From: an uncultured Clostridia bacterium
GTDB taxonomy: Bacteria > Bacillota > Clostridia > TANB77 > CAG-508
Assembly: GCA_944386685.1 (NCBI GenBank)
Contig: CALXCA010000026.1
Coordinates: 1 to 32,588 of the forward strand
Length of the DNA: 32,588 nucleotides
Direction: 5' to 3'
Numbering within the stretch: the first letter of the stretch is position 1; each line of letters starts with the position of its first letter. The notes below the pieces were generated by a model. The model had not been told where the DNA came from. It searched no databases and worked only from the letters and a program-made list of their open reading frames with translations. The position numbers and the translations under genes were made by a program. Shown here piece after piece: positions 1 through 8,333 of the stretch.

Positions 1-82
1 TGTGTCGCAACCTACAAAAGAATTTCAATATGTAGGTTGCTCCAAATCGCATTCGCTACGCTCATTTGGTCGCTTACACGGT
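1..82. repeat. Palindromic intergenic repeat, possibly cut by the window edge
   Basis: Two nested inverted repeats are visible. GCAACCTAC (7-15) pairs with GTAGGTTGC (32-40), and CCAAAT (42-47) pairs with ATTTGG (64-69) around an inner CGCTACGCTC segment. It is richer in G+C than the surrounding DNA and no convincing reading frame crosses it. The TTCGCTCAAATGG part of the repeat at 11608-11917 is similar in style (GCTACGCTCATTTGG here), so a distant relationship is possible but not shown. Confidence 0.5.
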
Positions 83-115
83 ATTTCAAAACAATTTATA
101 TATTGGGTTTGATTT

Positions 116-210
116 TAGTACCGGCACCAGACAAAAAAGAGACCGACCCCAACAACAACCACTAGCCCAAAAAGGGACCGACCCCAACAAAGAAAAGGAC
201 CGACCCCAAC
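116..210 (+). repeat. Cluster of short GACCGACCCC-type motifs
   Basis: Four related units lie close together: a GTACCGGCACCA unit at about 118-129, then units ending in GACCGACCCCAAC at about 133-153, 169-188 and 191-210. Each of the last three is preceded by an A-rich run. The same motif, in the forms GGACCGACCCCAA, GAACCGGCACCAA and GGACCGGCACCAA, recurs near 24976-25035 (inverted), 26855-26880 and 26976-27019. The unit is intergenic in every case. Its function is unknown. Confidence 0.7.
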
Positions 211-245
211 TATATAAAAATAAATTAAAATTAACTAGAAAATTA

Positions 246-274
246 TTGACAAAAACTTTTTTTTAGTAGATAAT
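246..274 (+). promoter_or_regulatory. Sigma-A-type promoter for the glucan phosphorylase gene
   Basis: A perfect TTGACA -35 box (246-251) is followed after 17 bp by GATAAT (269-274). This leaves a leader of about 50 nt before the AGGAGGA ribosome site (315-321) and the ATG at 330. Confidence 0.75.
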
Positions 275-329
275 ATAAACGACTACAATTAGAAAAAAGT
301 GAATAAAAATACTTAGGAGGAAAATTTTT

Positions 330-2897
330 ATGTACATATTTAATAAAATAACAGTAAACCCACAATTACCAAAAAGAATAAATAGATTAACAGAAATTTC
401 AAATAATTTATGGTGGTCTTGGAACACAGAATTTTTAAGATTACTAAAAAGAATTGATGGAGACTTATGGGAAACATGTAATAAAAACCCTGTAAAATTT
501 CTAAAACACGTATCACAAGAAAAATTAGAAGAAGCAGAAGATGATATTTCTTTTTTAAGAGAATATGACAAAATTGTAGATAATTTTGACTCATATATGG
601 AGAGTAAAGATACATGGTTTTCTCAAAAATATCCAGAAAATAAAAATGATCTAATTGCATATTTTTCAGCAGAATATGGGTTAGACCAAACAATAGCAAT
701 ATATTCAGGAGGACTAGGAATACTATCAGGAGATCACTTAAAATCTGCTAGTGACTTAGGAATTCCATTAGTTGCTGTTGGATTAATGTACAAAAATGGA
801 TATTTTCATCAAAAAATAGATAAAAATGGAGTACAACATCCAGAATACAAAGATTTAAATATGTCAGATTTGCCAATTAAAACAGTTAAAGATGCAGATG
901 GAAATGAATTTATTACATACATAAAATTCCCAAAAAGAAAAATTTATTTAAAAGTATGGGAAATAGATGTAGGTAGAGTAAAATTATATTTATTAGATTC
1001 TGATATAGATAAAAACAATGTAGAAGATAGAGATACAACAGCAAGATTATATGGTGGAGACCAAGAAATGAGGATTCGTCAAGAAATTATTCTTGGAATG
1101 GGTGGAGTAAACACATTAAAAAAACTAGGATATAATCCAACAGTTTACCATATGAATGAAGGACATTCAGCATTCTTAAACTTAGAATTAATAAAAAATA
1201 CTATAAAAGAAAAAGAGGTATCTTTTGAAATAGCAAGAGATATAGTATCTTCAAAAACGGTATTTACAACACATACTCCAGTACCAGCAGGAAATGATAT
1301 ATTCCCAATAGGTTTAGTTGAAAAATATTTTAAAGAATTTTGGCCACGTTTAGGATTAACAAGAGAAGAATTCTTAAAATTAGGAATGAAGCCTACAGAA
1401 AACCTAGAACATGGATTTAATATGGGAATACTAGCATTAAAAATTGCAGGAAAGAAAAATGGAGTAAGTAAATTACATGGAGAAGTATCAAGAGAATTAT
1501 TTGCAGATGTATGGCCACATATAGCTCCAAGTGAATCTCCAATTACTTATGTAACAAATGGAATACATACTTGTACATGGCTTGCCCCTAAATTAAAAGA
1601 TTTATATAATAAATACTTAATTCCATATTGGCAAGATAATATTTATGATGATGAAGTATGGAAAAAAATAAATAATATCCCAGACGAAAAATTATGGGAA
1701 GTTCATATGGAAAGAAAAAGAAAATTAATTGCATTAATAAAAGAAAATTTATCAACAAGACTAAGACGTGAAGGAGTAAGCTATGATGCTGTTAGTGAAG
1801 CAATAGCAAATTTACATCCAGAAACATTAATGATAGGTTTTGCAAGAAGATTTGCAACATATAAAAGAGCAACATTAATCTTTAAAGATTTAGAAAGAAT
1901 TACACAAATATTAAATAATACAAATAAGCCTGTAGTATTAATATTTGCAGGAAAAGCACATCCAGCAGACAAAGAAGGAGCAGATTTAATAAAATATATA
2001 CACGAAGTTTCTATGATGCCTCAATTTAAAGGAAAAATATTTATATTAGAAAATTATAGTATAGAAATTTCAAGATATTTAGTAAGTGGAGTAGATGTAT
2101 GGTTAAATAATCCAAGAAGACCAATGGAAGCATCAGGTACCAGTGGACAAAAAGCTTCTGTAAATGGAGTTGTAAACTTTAGTGTATTAGATGGATGGTG
2201 GGCAGAAGGATATAATCAAAAAAATGGATGGACAATTGGAACAAATGCAGAATACTCATCATATGAAGAACAAGACCAAGCAGATAGTAAAAGCATGTAT
2301 GATACTTTAGAAAACAAAATTATTCCAGCATATTACAATAAAGACAAAAACGGAATATCTAAAACATGGCTACAATATATGAAAAATTCAATAATGTCTA
2401 CAGGTGGAAAATATAGCACATCAAGAATGTTGGTTGATTATACAAATAAACTATATATGCCATTATGTAACTTAACTAAAAAATATTACAATAATTTAGA
2501 TTTAGTTTCTGAGTATAATGCTTGGAAACATAGTATTGCATCTAATTGGAAAGATATACAAATTGAACAAGACCAAACAAATGCAGATAATATAACAATA
2601 GACGCAGGAAATCAGATAGAAGTAAAATGTACCGTAACACTTCCAAATATAGATGTAAACCATATAAGAGTAGAAGTATATTATGGTAAATTCTTAGAGG
2701 ATGGTACAATTCAAGATGTTAGTATAATTCCAATGAAATGTGATGGAAAAGACGAAGAAAATAGAAAGTATCATTATACAACAAGAATAGATTTAATATC
2801 AGGTGGAAATTATGGATACTCATTTAGAGTAATGCCACAACATGAAATGCTACTTGAAAGTGAAAATTTAGACTTAGTTAAATGGATAGAAAATTAA
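330..2897 (+). CDS. glgP: Alpha-glucan phosphorylase (DUF3417 type)
   Basis: Cytosolic, pyridoxal-phosphate-dependent enzyme that releases glucose 1-phosphate from alpha-1,4-glucans (glycogen or maltodextrin). The 855-aa length fits the shorter bacterial/archaeal alpha-glucan phosphorylase family rather than the classical glycogen phosphorylase. The N-terminal 110 residues look like the DUF3417 domain (NNLWWSWNTEF). The phosphorylase core follows, with FSAEYGLDQTIAIYSGGLG, NEGHSAF, GFARRFATYKRA and the cofactor-lysine segment EASGTSGQKASVNG. The ATG at 330 is 8 nt after AGGAGGA. The gene has its own promoter, and a palindrome (2934-2978) separates it from addA, so it is probably a single-gene unit. 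No glycogen synthesis genes are in the window, so whether it acts on stored glycogen or imported maltodextrin cannot be told. Confidence 0.93.
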   Translation: MYIFNKITVNPQLPKRINRLTEISNNLWWSWNTEFLRLLKRIDGDLWETCNKNPVKFLKHVSQEKLEEAEDDISFLREYDKIVDNFDSYMESKDTWFSQKYPENKNDLIAYFSAEYGLDQTIAIYSGGLGILSGDHLKSASDLGIPLVAVGLMYKNGYFHQKIDKNGVQHPEYKDLNMSDLPIKTVKDADGNEFITYIKFPKRKIYLKVWEIDVGRVKLYLLDSDIDKNNVEDRDTTARLYGGDQEMRIRQEIILGMGGVNTLKKLGYNPTVYHMNEGHSAFLNLELIKNTIKEKEVSFEIARDIVSSKTVFTTHTPVPAGNDIFPIGLVEKYFKEFWPRLGLTREEFLKLGMKPTENLEHGFNMGILALKIAGKKNGVSKLHGEVSRELFADVWPHIAPSESPITYVTNGIHTCTWLAPKLKDLYNKYLIPYWQDNIYDDEVWKKINNIPDEKLWEVHMERKRKLIALIKENLSTRLRREGVSYDAVSEAIANLHPETLMIGFARRFATYKRATLIFKDLERITQILNNTNKPVVLIFAGKAHPADKEGADLIKYIHEVSMMPQFKGKIFILENYSIEISRYLVSGVDVWLNNPRRPMEASGTSGQKASVNGVVNFSVLDGWWAEGYNQKNGWTIGTNAEYSSYEEQDQADSKSMYDTLENKIIPAYYNKDKNGISKTWLQYMKNSIMSTGGKYSTSRMLVDYTNKLYMPLCNLTKKYYNNLDLVSEYNAWKHSIASNWKDIQIEQDQTNADNITIDAGNQIEVKCTVTLPNIDVNHIRVEVYYGKFLEDGTIQDVSIIPMKCDGKDEENRKYHYTTRIDLISGGNYGYSFRVMPQHEMLLESENLDLVKWIEN

Positions 2898-2933
2898 AAA
2901 GTTATCTGCCATTGGTGATTGAGATTCGTAATT

Positions 2934-2978
2934 GAGGACGGAAGCTTTTGACAATTATTGTCAAAAACTTCCGTCCTC
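2934..2978. repeat. 20-bp-arm palindrome between glgP and addA
   Basis: Left arm 2934-2953 and right arm 2959-2978 match at 19 of 20 positions around the 5-nt loop ATTAT. The stem starts GAGGACGGAAG and ends in a TTTTGACA/TGTCAAAA core. No T-run follows, so it is not a classical intrinsic terminator, although such a stem could still terminate transcription or protect 3' ends. The palindrome at 12786-12848 shares the GGACG and TTTTGACA blocks, which suggests one dispersed family. Confidence 0.75.
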
Positions 2979-3056
2979 ATAAAATAGGATTAATATTATA
3001 TGCTCTATTGTTTGTAAGAAAAAATAATATTAATAAACAAGAAAAGGAGAACATAT

Positions 3057-6000
3057 ATGGCAGAAGAAGTAAAATGGACAGATGAGCAAAAGCAAGCGAT
3101 ATATGAAAAAGGAAATAATATATTAGTTGCTGCTGCAGCTGGAAGTGGAAAAACAGCAGTATTAGTTGAAAGAATAATAAATAAGATTATAAATGAAAAT
3201 GTAGATATAGATAGACTTTTAGTTGTTACATTTACAAATTCTGCAGCTTCAGAAATGAGAGAAAGAGTATTAAAAGCAATATACAAAAAAATAGATGAAA
3301 ATCCAGCAGATGAAAGGTTGCAAAGACAAGTAACCTTATTAAATAAATCTAGTATATGTACAATAGACTCATTTTGTTTAGATGTAGTTAGAAATAATTT
3401 CTTTGAAATAGACTTATCAAATAATTTTAGAATAGCAGATACTACAGAAATAGAAATATTACAACAAGACACACTAGAAGAGCTATTTGAAGAAAAATAT
3501 GAGAATAATGATGAAGACTTTTTAAAATTAATAAATACTTATACAGAATACAGAGATGATACACCATTAAAAGATTTAATAACAACAATTTATAAATATA
3601 TACAAAGTAATCCATATCCAGAAAAATGGTTACATGAAAAAATAGAAATGTTTAATTTTCCAGAAGATATAAATAAAGACTTTTCAAAAACAAGCTGGGG
3701 AGAAATTTTGTTAAAACAAATAAAAGATATTGTAGATGACGGAGTATATCAATTAAAACCAGAAGTTGAAAAATTATCACAAGTTCAAGAACTATCAAAA
3801 AGTTATGAATTTTTAAAAGGAAATTTGCAACAACTAGAATTACTACAATCTAATTTAGAAAGCTGGGATAAAGCATATACAATATATAATTCTATAGATT
3901 TCGGAAGATGGATGGTGGACTCAAAAATAAAAACAGAAGAGAAAATAAACGCACAAAAAACTAGATCAAAAGTAATAGATTCACTAAAATCTGTTGCAGA
4001 TAAAGTATTAGTTATGGATTCTCAAGAAAGTTTTAAAGACATTTCACACATGTACAAAATATTAAAAAAACTAGAAAATATAATTCTAGAATTTATACAA
4101 AAGTTTTCTAAAAAGAAAAAAGAAAAAAATATAGTGGATTTTAGTGATATTGAACATTTTGCACTAAAAATACTATTAGATGAAAACGGAAAACCAACAG
4201 AAATTGCAAAAAAATACCAAGAAAAGTTTGAAGAAATTGCAATAGATGAATATCAAGATAGTAACTTAGTACAAGAATATATATTAACATCAATTTCTAG
4301 AGGAAATAATATTTTTATGGTTGGAGATGTAAAACAAAGCATTTATAAATTTAGACAAGCTAGACCAGATTTATTTTTAGATAAATATAGAAGATACAAA
4401 TTAAAAAAACAAAAAACAAAAGAAGAGGACTTAAAAATTCAATTGTTCAAAAACTTTAGAAGTAGAAAAGAAGTTTTAGATTTTTCCAATTTTATTTTTT
4501 CTAATATAATGAGTGAAGAATTAGGAGAATTAAATTATACAGAAGAAGAATACTTAAACTTAGGGGCAAATTATATAGAAACAGGAGCAGATTTAAAAAC
4601 AGAAATAGATGTTATACAAATTGAACCAAAAGAAGAGGAAAATGAAAACATAGAAGATTTAGAGGTAGAAACAGAACAAGAAAGTTTAGATGATGAAGAT
4701 TTTAAAGAAGAAATAGAAAGAAAAGAAGATATAGAAGTAGAAGCACAGTTTGTTGCAAATAAAATAAAACAATTAGTAGAAAATAAATTCCAAGTATATG
4801 ATACAAAAAACAAAATTCAAAGAGATATAAAATATAAAGATATAGTAATATTGTTAAGGTCAACTAAAACTTCTGCACCAATATTTGAGAAAGAAATTAT
4901 AAAATTAGGAATGCCTGTTTTTAGTGATTCTTCGTCAGAATATTTAGAAAGTTTAGAAATTCAAACAATTATGAATTTACTAAAAATTATAGATAACCCA
5001 TTACAAGAAATTCCATTAGTTGCAACAATGAGAAGTATAATAGGTGGTTTTACAGACAATGATTTAGTAGAAATACGTTTATGTGATAAATATGATAATT
5101 TTTACACAACAATGTTAAAAGCAAAATTAAATGTAAATAATAAATTACGCTTAAAAATTGAAAGATTTTTGATTAACTTAGAAATGTGGAGAAAAGAGCA
5201 AGAATATTTTAGTTTAGCAGAATTTATTTGGAAAATTTATAATGATACAGGTTATTTTAATTATGTTGGTTTAATGAAAAATGGTGAATTAAGACAAGCC
5301 AATTTAAAAATGTTATTTGAAATAGCAAAACAATGTGAAAACATTAGTTTTAAAGGATTATATAATTTTATAAATTATATAGAAAAAATAAAAACAAGTA
5401 GTAAAGATATGGATTCTGCAAGAGTAATTGGAGAAAATGATGATGTTATAAGAATTATGAGTATACATAAGAGTAAAGGCTTAGAATTTCCTGTTGTTAT
5501 TTTATCAAATACTGGGAAACAATTTAATTTACAAGATTTAAACCAAAAAATATTATTACATCCAGAATTAGGTATAGGTGTAAAATATATAGACTATGAT
5601 ATACAAATTAGGTATGACACATTATCTAAAAGAGCAATTAGAAGTAAAATAAAATTAGAAACATTATCAGAAGAAATGAGAGTACTATATGTTGCATTAA
5701 CAAGGGCAAAAGAGAAGATAATTATAACAGGATTTACTAAAAAAGAAAAAATAGATAAAATGATGGAAAATGTCGAAAAATATGAAAATTTAAGTGTAAT
5801 GTTATTACAAAATGCCAAATCATATTTAGAATGGTTAATGCTAATTTATAATTACAATAAAGAAAAAATGAAAGAATTAGCTACAATAAATTATTACAAA
5901 AAAGAAGATATTATAAAAATGTATGAGAAGGAAAATGAAAAAAAACAGGAAGAAGATATTTATAAAAATATAATAAAAAAATTAGAAGAATATCCAAAAG

Positions 6001-6788
6001 ATGAAAAATTAGAAAAACAAATTAAAGAAAAATTGAATTATATATATCCATATATAGAATCAACTATAATACCAACAAAAACATCTGTAACAGAAATAAA
6101 ACAAATAAAAATGGAAGGTATTAATAAACAAGACATAAAAGGAACTATAGTAGAATACATTAATATTGAAAAATTAAACAATATAAAAGATAATTATAAT
6201 AAGACTATAGAAAATAGCAAAACAGAAGAACTACCAAAACCTAAATTTTTACAATCAGATGGAGATATGAATATAACAAGTGCTGAAAAGGGAACATTGA
6301 TACACTTGTGTATGCAGAAATTAGATGTAAAAAAACAAGAATACAATATAGAAGAAATTAAAGAATTGGTTGAAAAATTAGTTGTTAAAAAAATAATTAC
6401 TCAACAAGAAGCAAATGTAATTAATTTAAACAAAATATTACAATTCACAAAATCAAATATTTGGAAAGAAATAACAAAATCACAGACAGTGGAACAAGAA
6501 AAGCCTTTTTATATAAATATACCTGCAAAAGAAATTTATAATAAAAATGTAGAGGAAAAGATACTTGTACAAGGTATTATAGACTTGTATTACATAAATC
6601 AAAAAGGAGAACTAATACTAGTAGATTTTAAAACAGACTATGTTCCAGATAGACAAGAAGATATATTAATTAATAAATATAAAACACAATTATACTTATA
6701 TAAAAAAGCATTAGAAATATCTTTAGAAAAAAAAGTAGATAAAACATATATATATTCAACTTATTTGGAAAAAGAAATAATGCTATAA
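3057..6788 (+). CDS. addA: ATP-dependent helicase/nuclease subunit A (AddA/RexA)
   Basis: UvrD-type helicase with a C-terminal nuclease. With AddB it would process double-strand breaks for RecA-dependent repair. Visible motifs are Walker A AAAAGSGKT (K32), DEYQDS (397-402), motif V HKSKGLEFP (from H804), ALTRAKEK, and the RecB-type nuclease residues D1190-F-K1192 and Q1211. The 1243-aa length is typical of AddA. An acidic stretch rich in E and D at about 523-562 lies inside the helicase core and is probably a disordered insertion. A GGAGA ribosome site precedes ATG 3057. In many Firmicutes addB lies directly upstream, but here that place is taken by glgP. The next gene starts 27 bp downstream and polA follows it, which suggests an addA-GT-polA operon. 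Confidence 0.95.
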   Translation: MAEEVKWTDEQKQAIYEKGNNILVAAAAGSGKTAVLVERIINKIINENVDIDRLLVVTFTNSAASEMRERVLKAIYKKIDENPADERLQRQVTLLNKSSICTIDSFCLDVVRNNFFEIDLSNNFRIADTTEIEILQQDTLEELFEEKYENNDEDFLKLINTYTEYRDDTPLKDLITTIYKYIQSNPYPEKWLHEKIEMFNFPEDINKDFSKTSWGEILLKQIKDIVDDGVYQLKPEVEKLSQVQELSKSYEFLKGNLQQLELLQSNLESWDKAYTIYNSIDFGRWMVDSKIKTEEKINAQKTRSKVIDSLKSVADKVLVMDSQESFKDISHMYKILKKLENIILEFIQKFSKKKKEKNIVDFSDIEHFALKILLDENGKPTEIAKKYQEKFEEIAIDEYQDSNLVQEYILTSISRGNNIFMVGDVKQSIYKFRQARPDLFLDKYRRYKLKKQKTKEEDLKIQLFKNFRSRKEVLDFSNFIFSNIMSEELGELNYTEEEYLNLGANYIETGADLKTEIDVIQIEPKEEENENIEDLEVETEQESLDDEDFKEEIERKEDIEVEAQFVANKIKQLVENKFQVYDTKNKIQRDIKYKDIVILLRSTKTSAPIFEKEIIKLGMPVFSDSSSEYLESLEIQTIMNLLKIIDNPLQEIPLVATMRSIIGGFTDNDLVEIRLCDKYDNFYTTMLKAKLNVNNKLRLKIERFLINLEMWRKEQEYFSLAEFIWKIYNDTGYFNYVGLMKNGELRQANLKMLFEIAKQCENISFKGLYNFINYIEKIKTSSKDMDSARVIGENDDVIRIMSIHKSKGLEFPVVILSNTGKQFNLQDLNQKILLHPELGIGVKYIDYDIQIRYDTLSKRAIRSKIKLETLSEEMRVLYVALTRAKEKIIITGFTKKEKIDKMMENVEKYENLSVMLLQNAKSYLEWLMLIYNYNKEKMKELATINYYKKEDIIKMYEKENEKKQEEDIYKNIIKKLEEYPKDEKLEKQIKEKLNYIYPYIESTIIPTKTSVTEIKQIKMEGINKQDIKGTIVEYINIEKLNNIKDNYNKTIENSKTEELPKPKFLQSDGDMNITSAEKGTLIHLCMQKLDVKKQEYNIEEIKELVEKLVVKKIITQQEANVINLNKILQFTKSNIWKEITKSQTVEQEKPFYINIPAKEIYNKNVEEKILVQGIIDLYYINQKGELILVDFKTDYVPDRQEDILINKYKTQLYLYKKALEISLEKKVDKTYIYSTYLEKEIML

Positions 6789-6815
6789 GAGATAAAAATA
6801 AAAGGGAAAAATAAA

Positions 6816-8294
6816 ATGGAAAAAGAAAGAAAAAATAAAATAATAAAAATATCATTTATAATACTAAACATATTACTAATAATACCAACAATTATATATT
6901 ATATAAAAAACAAAACAGTATATGGATTTAATACATATTATAATTTTTTTATAAATCCAGAATTTAATAAGATAATATCAACAATAATATATATAGTTAT
7001 TTTAATTGCTATATTTATATTATATTTAATTATATTAAAGAAAAAAGATTTATTTAAAAATCTAAAACAGATTATTTTATTTACAATAATTGTAAGCATA
7101 ATAATAGGTATAATATTACCATTTACTTCTTCTGATGTATTTTATTATATGGGAGTGGGAGAATTAGATGGAGTATATAAACAAAATCCATATTATGTTA
7201 CAATGAGAGAATATTATGAAGCAAATAAAGAAAATATAGATGATGAAATTCTTATACAAGGAGTAAATACATTTTGGTCATGGACAACAGTAGTATATGG
7301 ACCAATTGCACAACTAATATTTAAAATATGTGCTGTTTTATCATTTAAAAATGTAACATTATGTCTTGCAATTTATAAACTAGTAAACTTAATTGTTCAT
7401 ATAGTAAATTGTTACTTAATATATAAAATTACAGGAAAAAAATTATTTGTTGCATTATATGGATTAAATCCATTTATATTATTAGAAGCAATGGCAAATG
7501 TACACAATGATGTAATTGTAATATTTTTCATTTTATTAGCATTATATTTTTTATTAAAAAAGAAAAATCTAATATTATGTATTTTATTTTTAAGTTTAGC
7601 AACAGGTATGAAATATATAGCATTACTAATACTTCCATTTGTGATATTATATCATTATAGAAATGAACAAAACATTGGAAAAAGATTTTTAAAATGTATA
7701 ATATTTGGACTATTATATTTAGCTTTTGTTGGATTAGCATACTTGCTTTATTTTAGGGATTTTGATATATTATTTGCAGTACTTGTACAAACAGACAAAT
7801 ATTCTAAATCTATATGTTCTGTACTAATGCAACATAATGAAACAATAGCTAAAATTATTAAAAACATTGTAATGGCTATATTTGTATTTACATATATAAC
7901 AATATGTATAAAAACATTATTTACAAAAGATATAAAATTTAGAAAAATAATAAAAGATTATAATATAGGATTAATATTATTTTTATTAGCATTAACAAAT
8001 TCACAACAATGGTATTTAACATGGTTATTTGCAACAATAATGTGGCAAAAATCAAAAATGATAAAAGACATATTAGGAGTATCGTTTATATCAGAACTTG
8101 CAAATTCTGTATATATGTTTGATTGCGAAGCTCCTGTATATGATTTACCATATGTAATAGTATTATTTGGATTATCAGCAATTTGGATATGGTGTAACCA
8201 TAAAAAAAGTAACAGTTTTATAGGTAAAGGCAACAAAAATAAGAAAACATTTTCAAAATTATGCAAAAAAGAAAATCAACAGGTTTATAGGTAA
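6816..8294 (+). CDS. Polytopic membrane protein, GT-C-type glycosyltransferase
   Basis: 492 aa with roughly eleven to thirteen hydrophobic segments spread along the chain. The pattern resembles lipid-phosphate-sugar-dependent GT-C glycosyltransferases (GT87 and MptA/MptB-like mannosyltransferases). An acidic residue follows the first membrane segments in a short outer loop (FTSSDVFYYMGVGEL), then come NPFILLEAMANVHNDV, TGMKYIALLILP and NSQQWYLTWLFA. The expected role is transfer of a hexose from a polyprenyl-phosphate donor to an extracytoplasmic glycan or lipid. Donor and acceptor are not shown by the sequence. The C-terminus ends in a Lys-rich cytoplasmic tail. ATG 6816 follows AAAGGG at 6801-6806. 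The gene lies 27 bp after addA and 39 bp before polA, and its link to DNA repair is probably only co-transcription. Family identity is fairly likely; the exact family number is uncertain. Confidence 0.65.
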   Translation: MEKERKNKIIKISFIILNILLIIPTIIYYIKNKTVYGFNTYYNFFINPEFNKIISTIIYIVILIAIFILYLIILKKKDLFKNLKQIILFTIIVSIIIGIILPFTSSDVFYYMGVGELDGVYKQNPYYVTMREYYEANKENIDDEILIQGVNTFWSWTTVVYGPIAQLIFKICAVLSFKNVTLCLAIYKLVNLIVHIVNCYLIYKITGKKLFVALYGLNPFILLEAMANVHNDVIVIFFILLALYFLLKKKNLILCILFLSLATGMKYIALLILPFVILYHYRNEQNIGKRFLKCIIFGLLYLAFVGLAYLLYFRDFDILFAVLVQTDKYSKSICSVLMQHNETIAKIIKNIVMAIFVFTYITICIKTLFTKDIKFRKIIKDYNIGLILFLLALTNSQQWYLTWLFATIMWQKSKMIKDILGVSFISELANSVYMFDCEAPVYDLPYVIVLFGLSAIWIWCNHKKSNSFIGKGNKNKKTFSKLCKKENQQVYR

Positions 8295-8333
8295 CCACTA
8301 AAAAACCTAAATATATTATATAAGGAAAAAATT

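Noticed and set aside
66..266. 66-aa open frame on the + strand
   Set aside because: It only translates the GACCG-type motif array and low-complexity DNA. It has no ribosome site, and the glgP promoter lies inside it.
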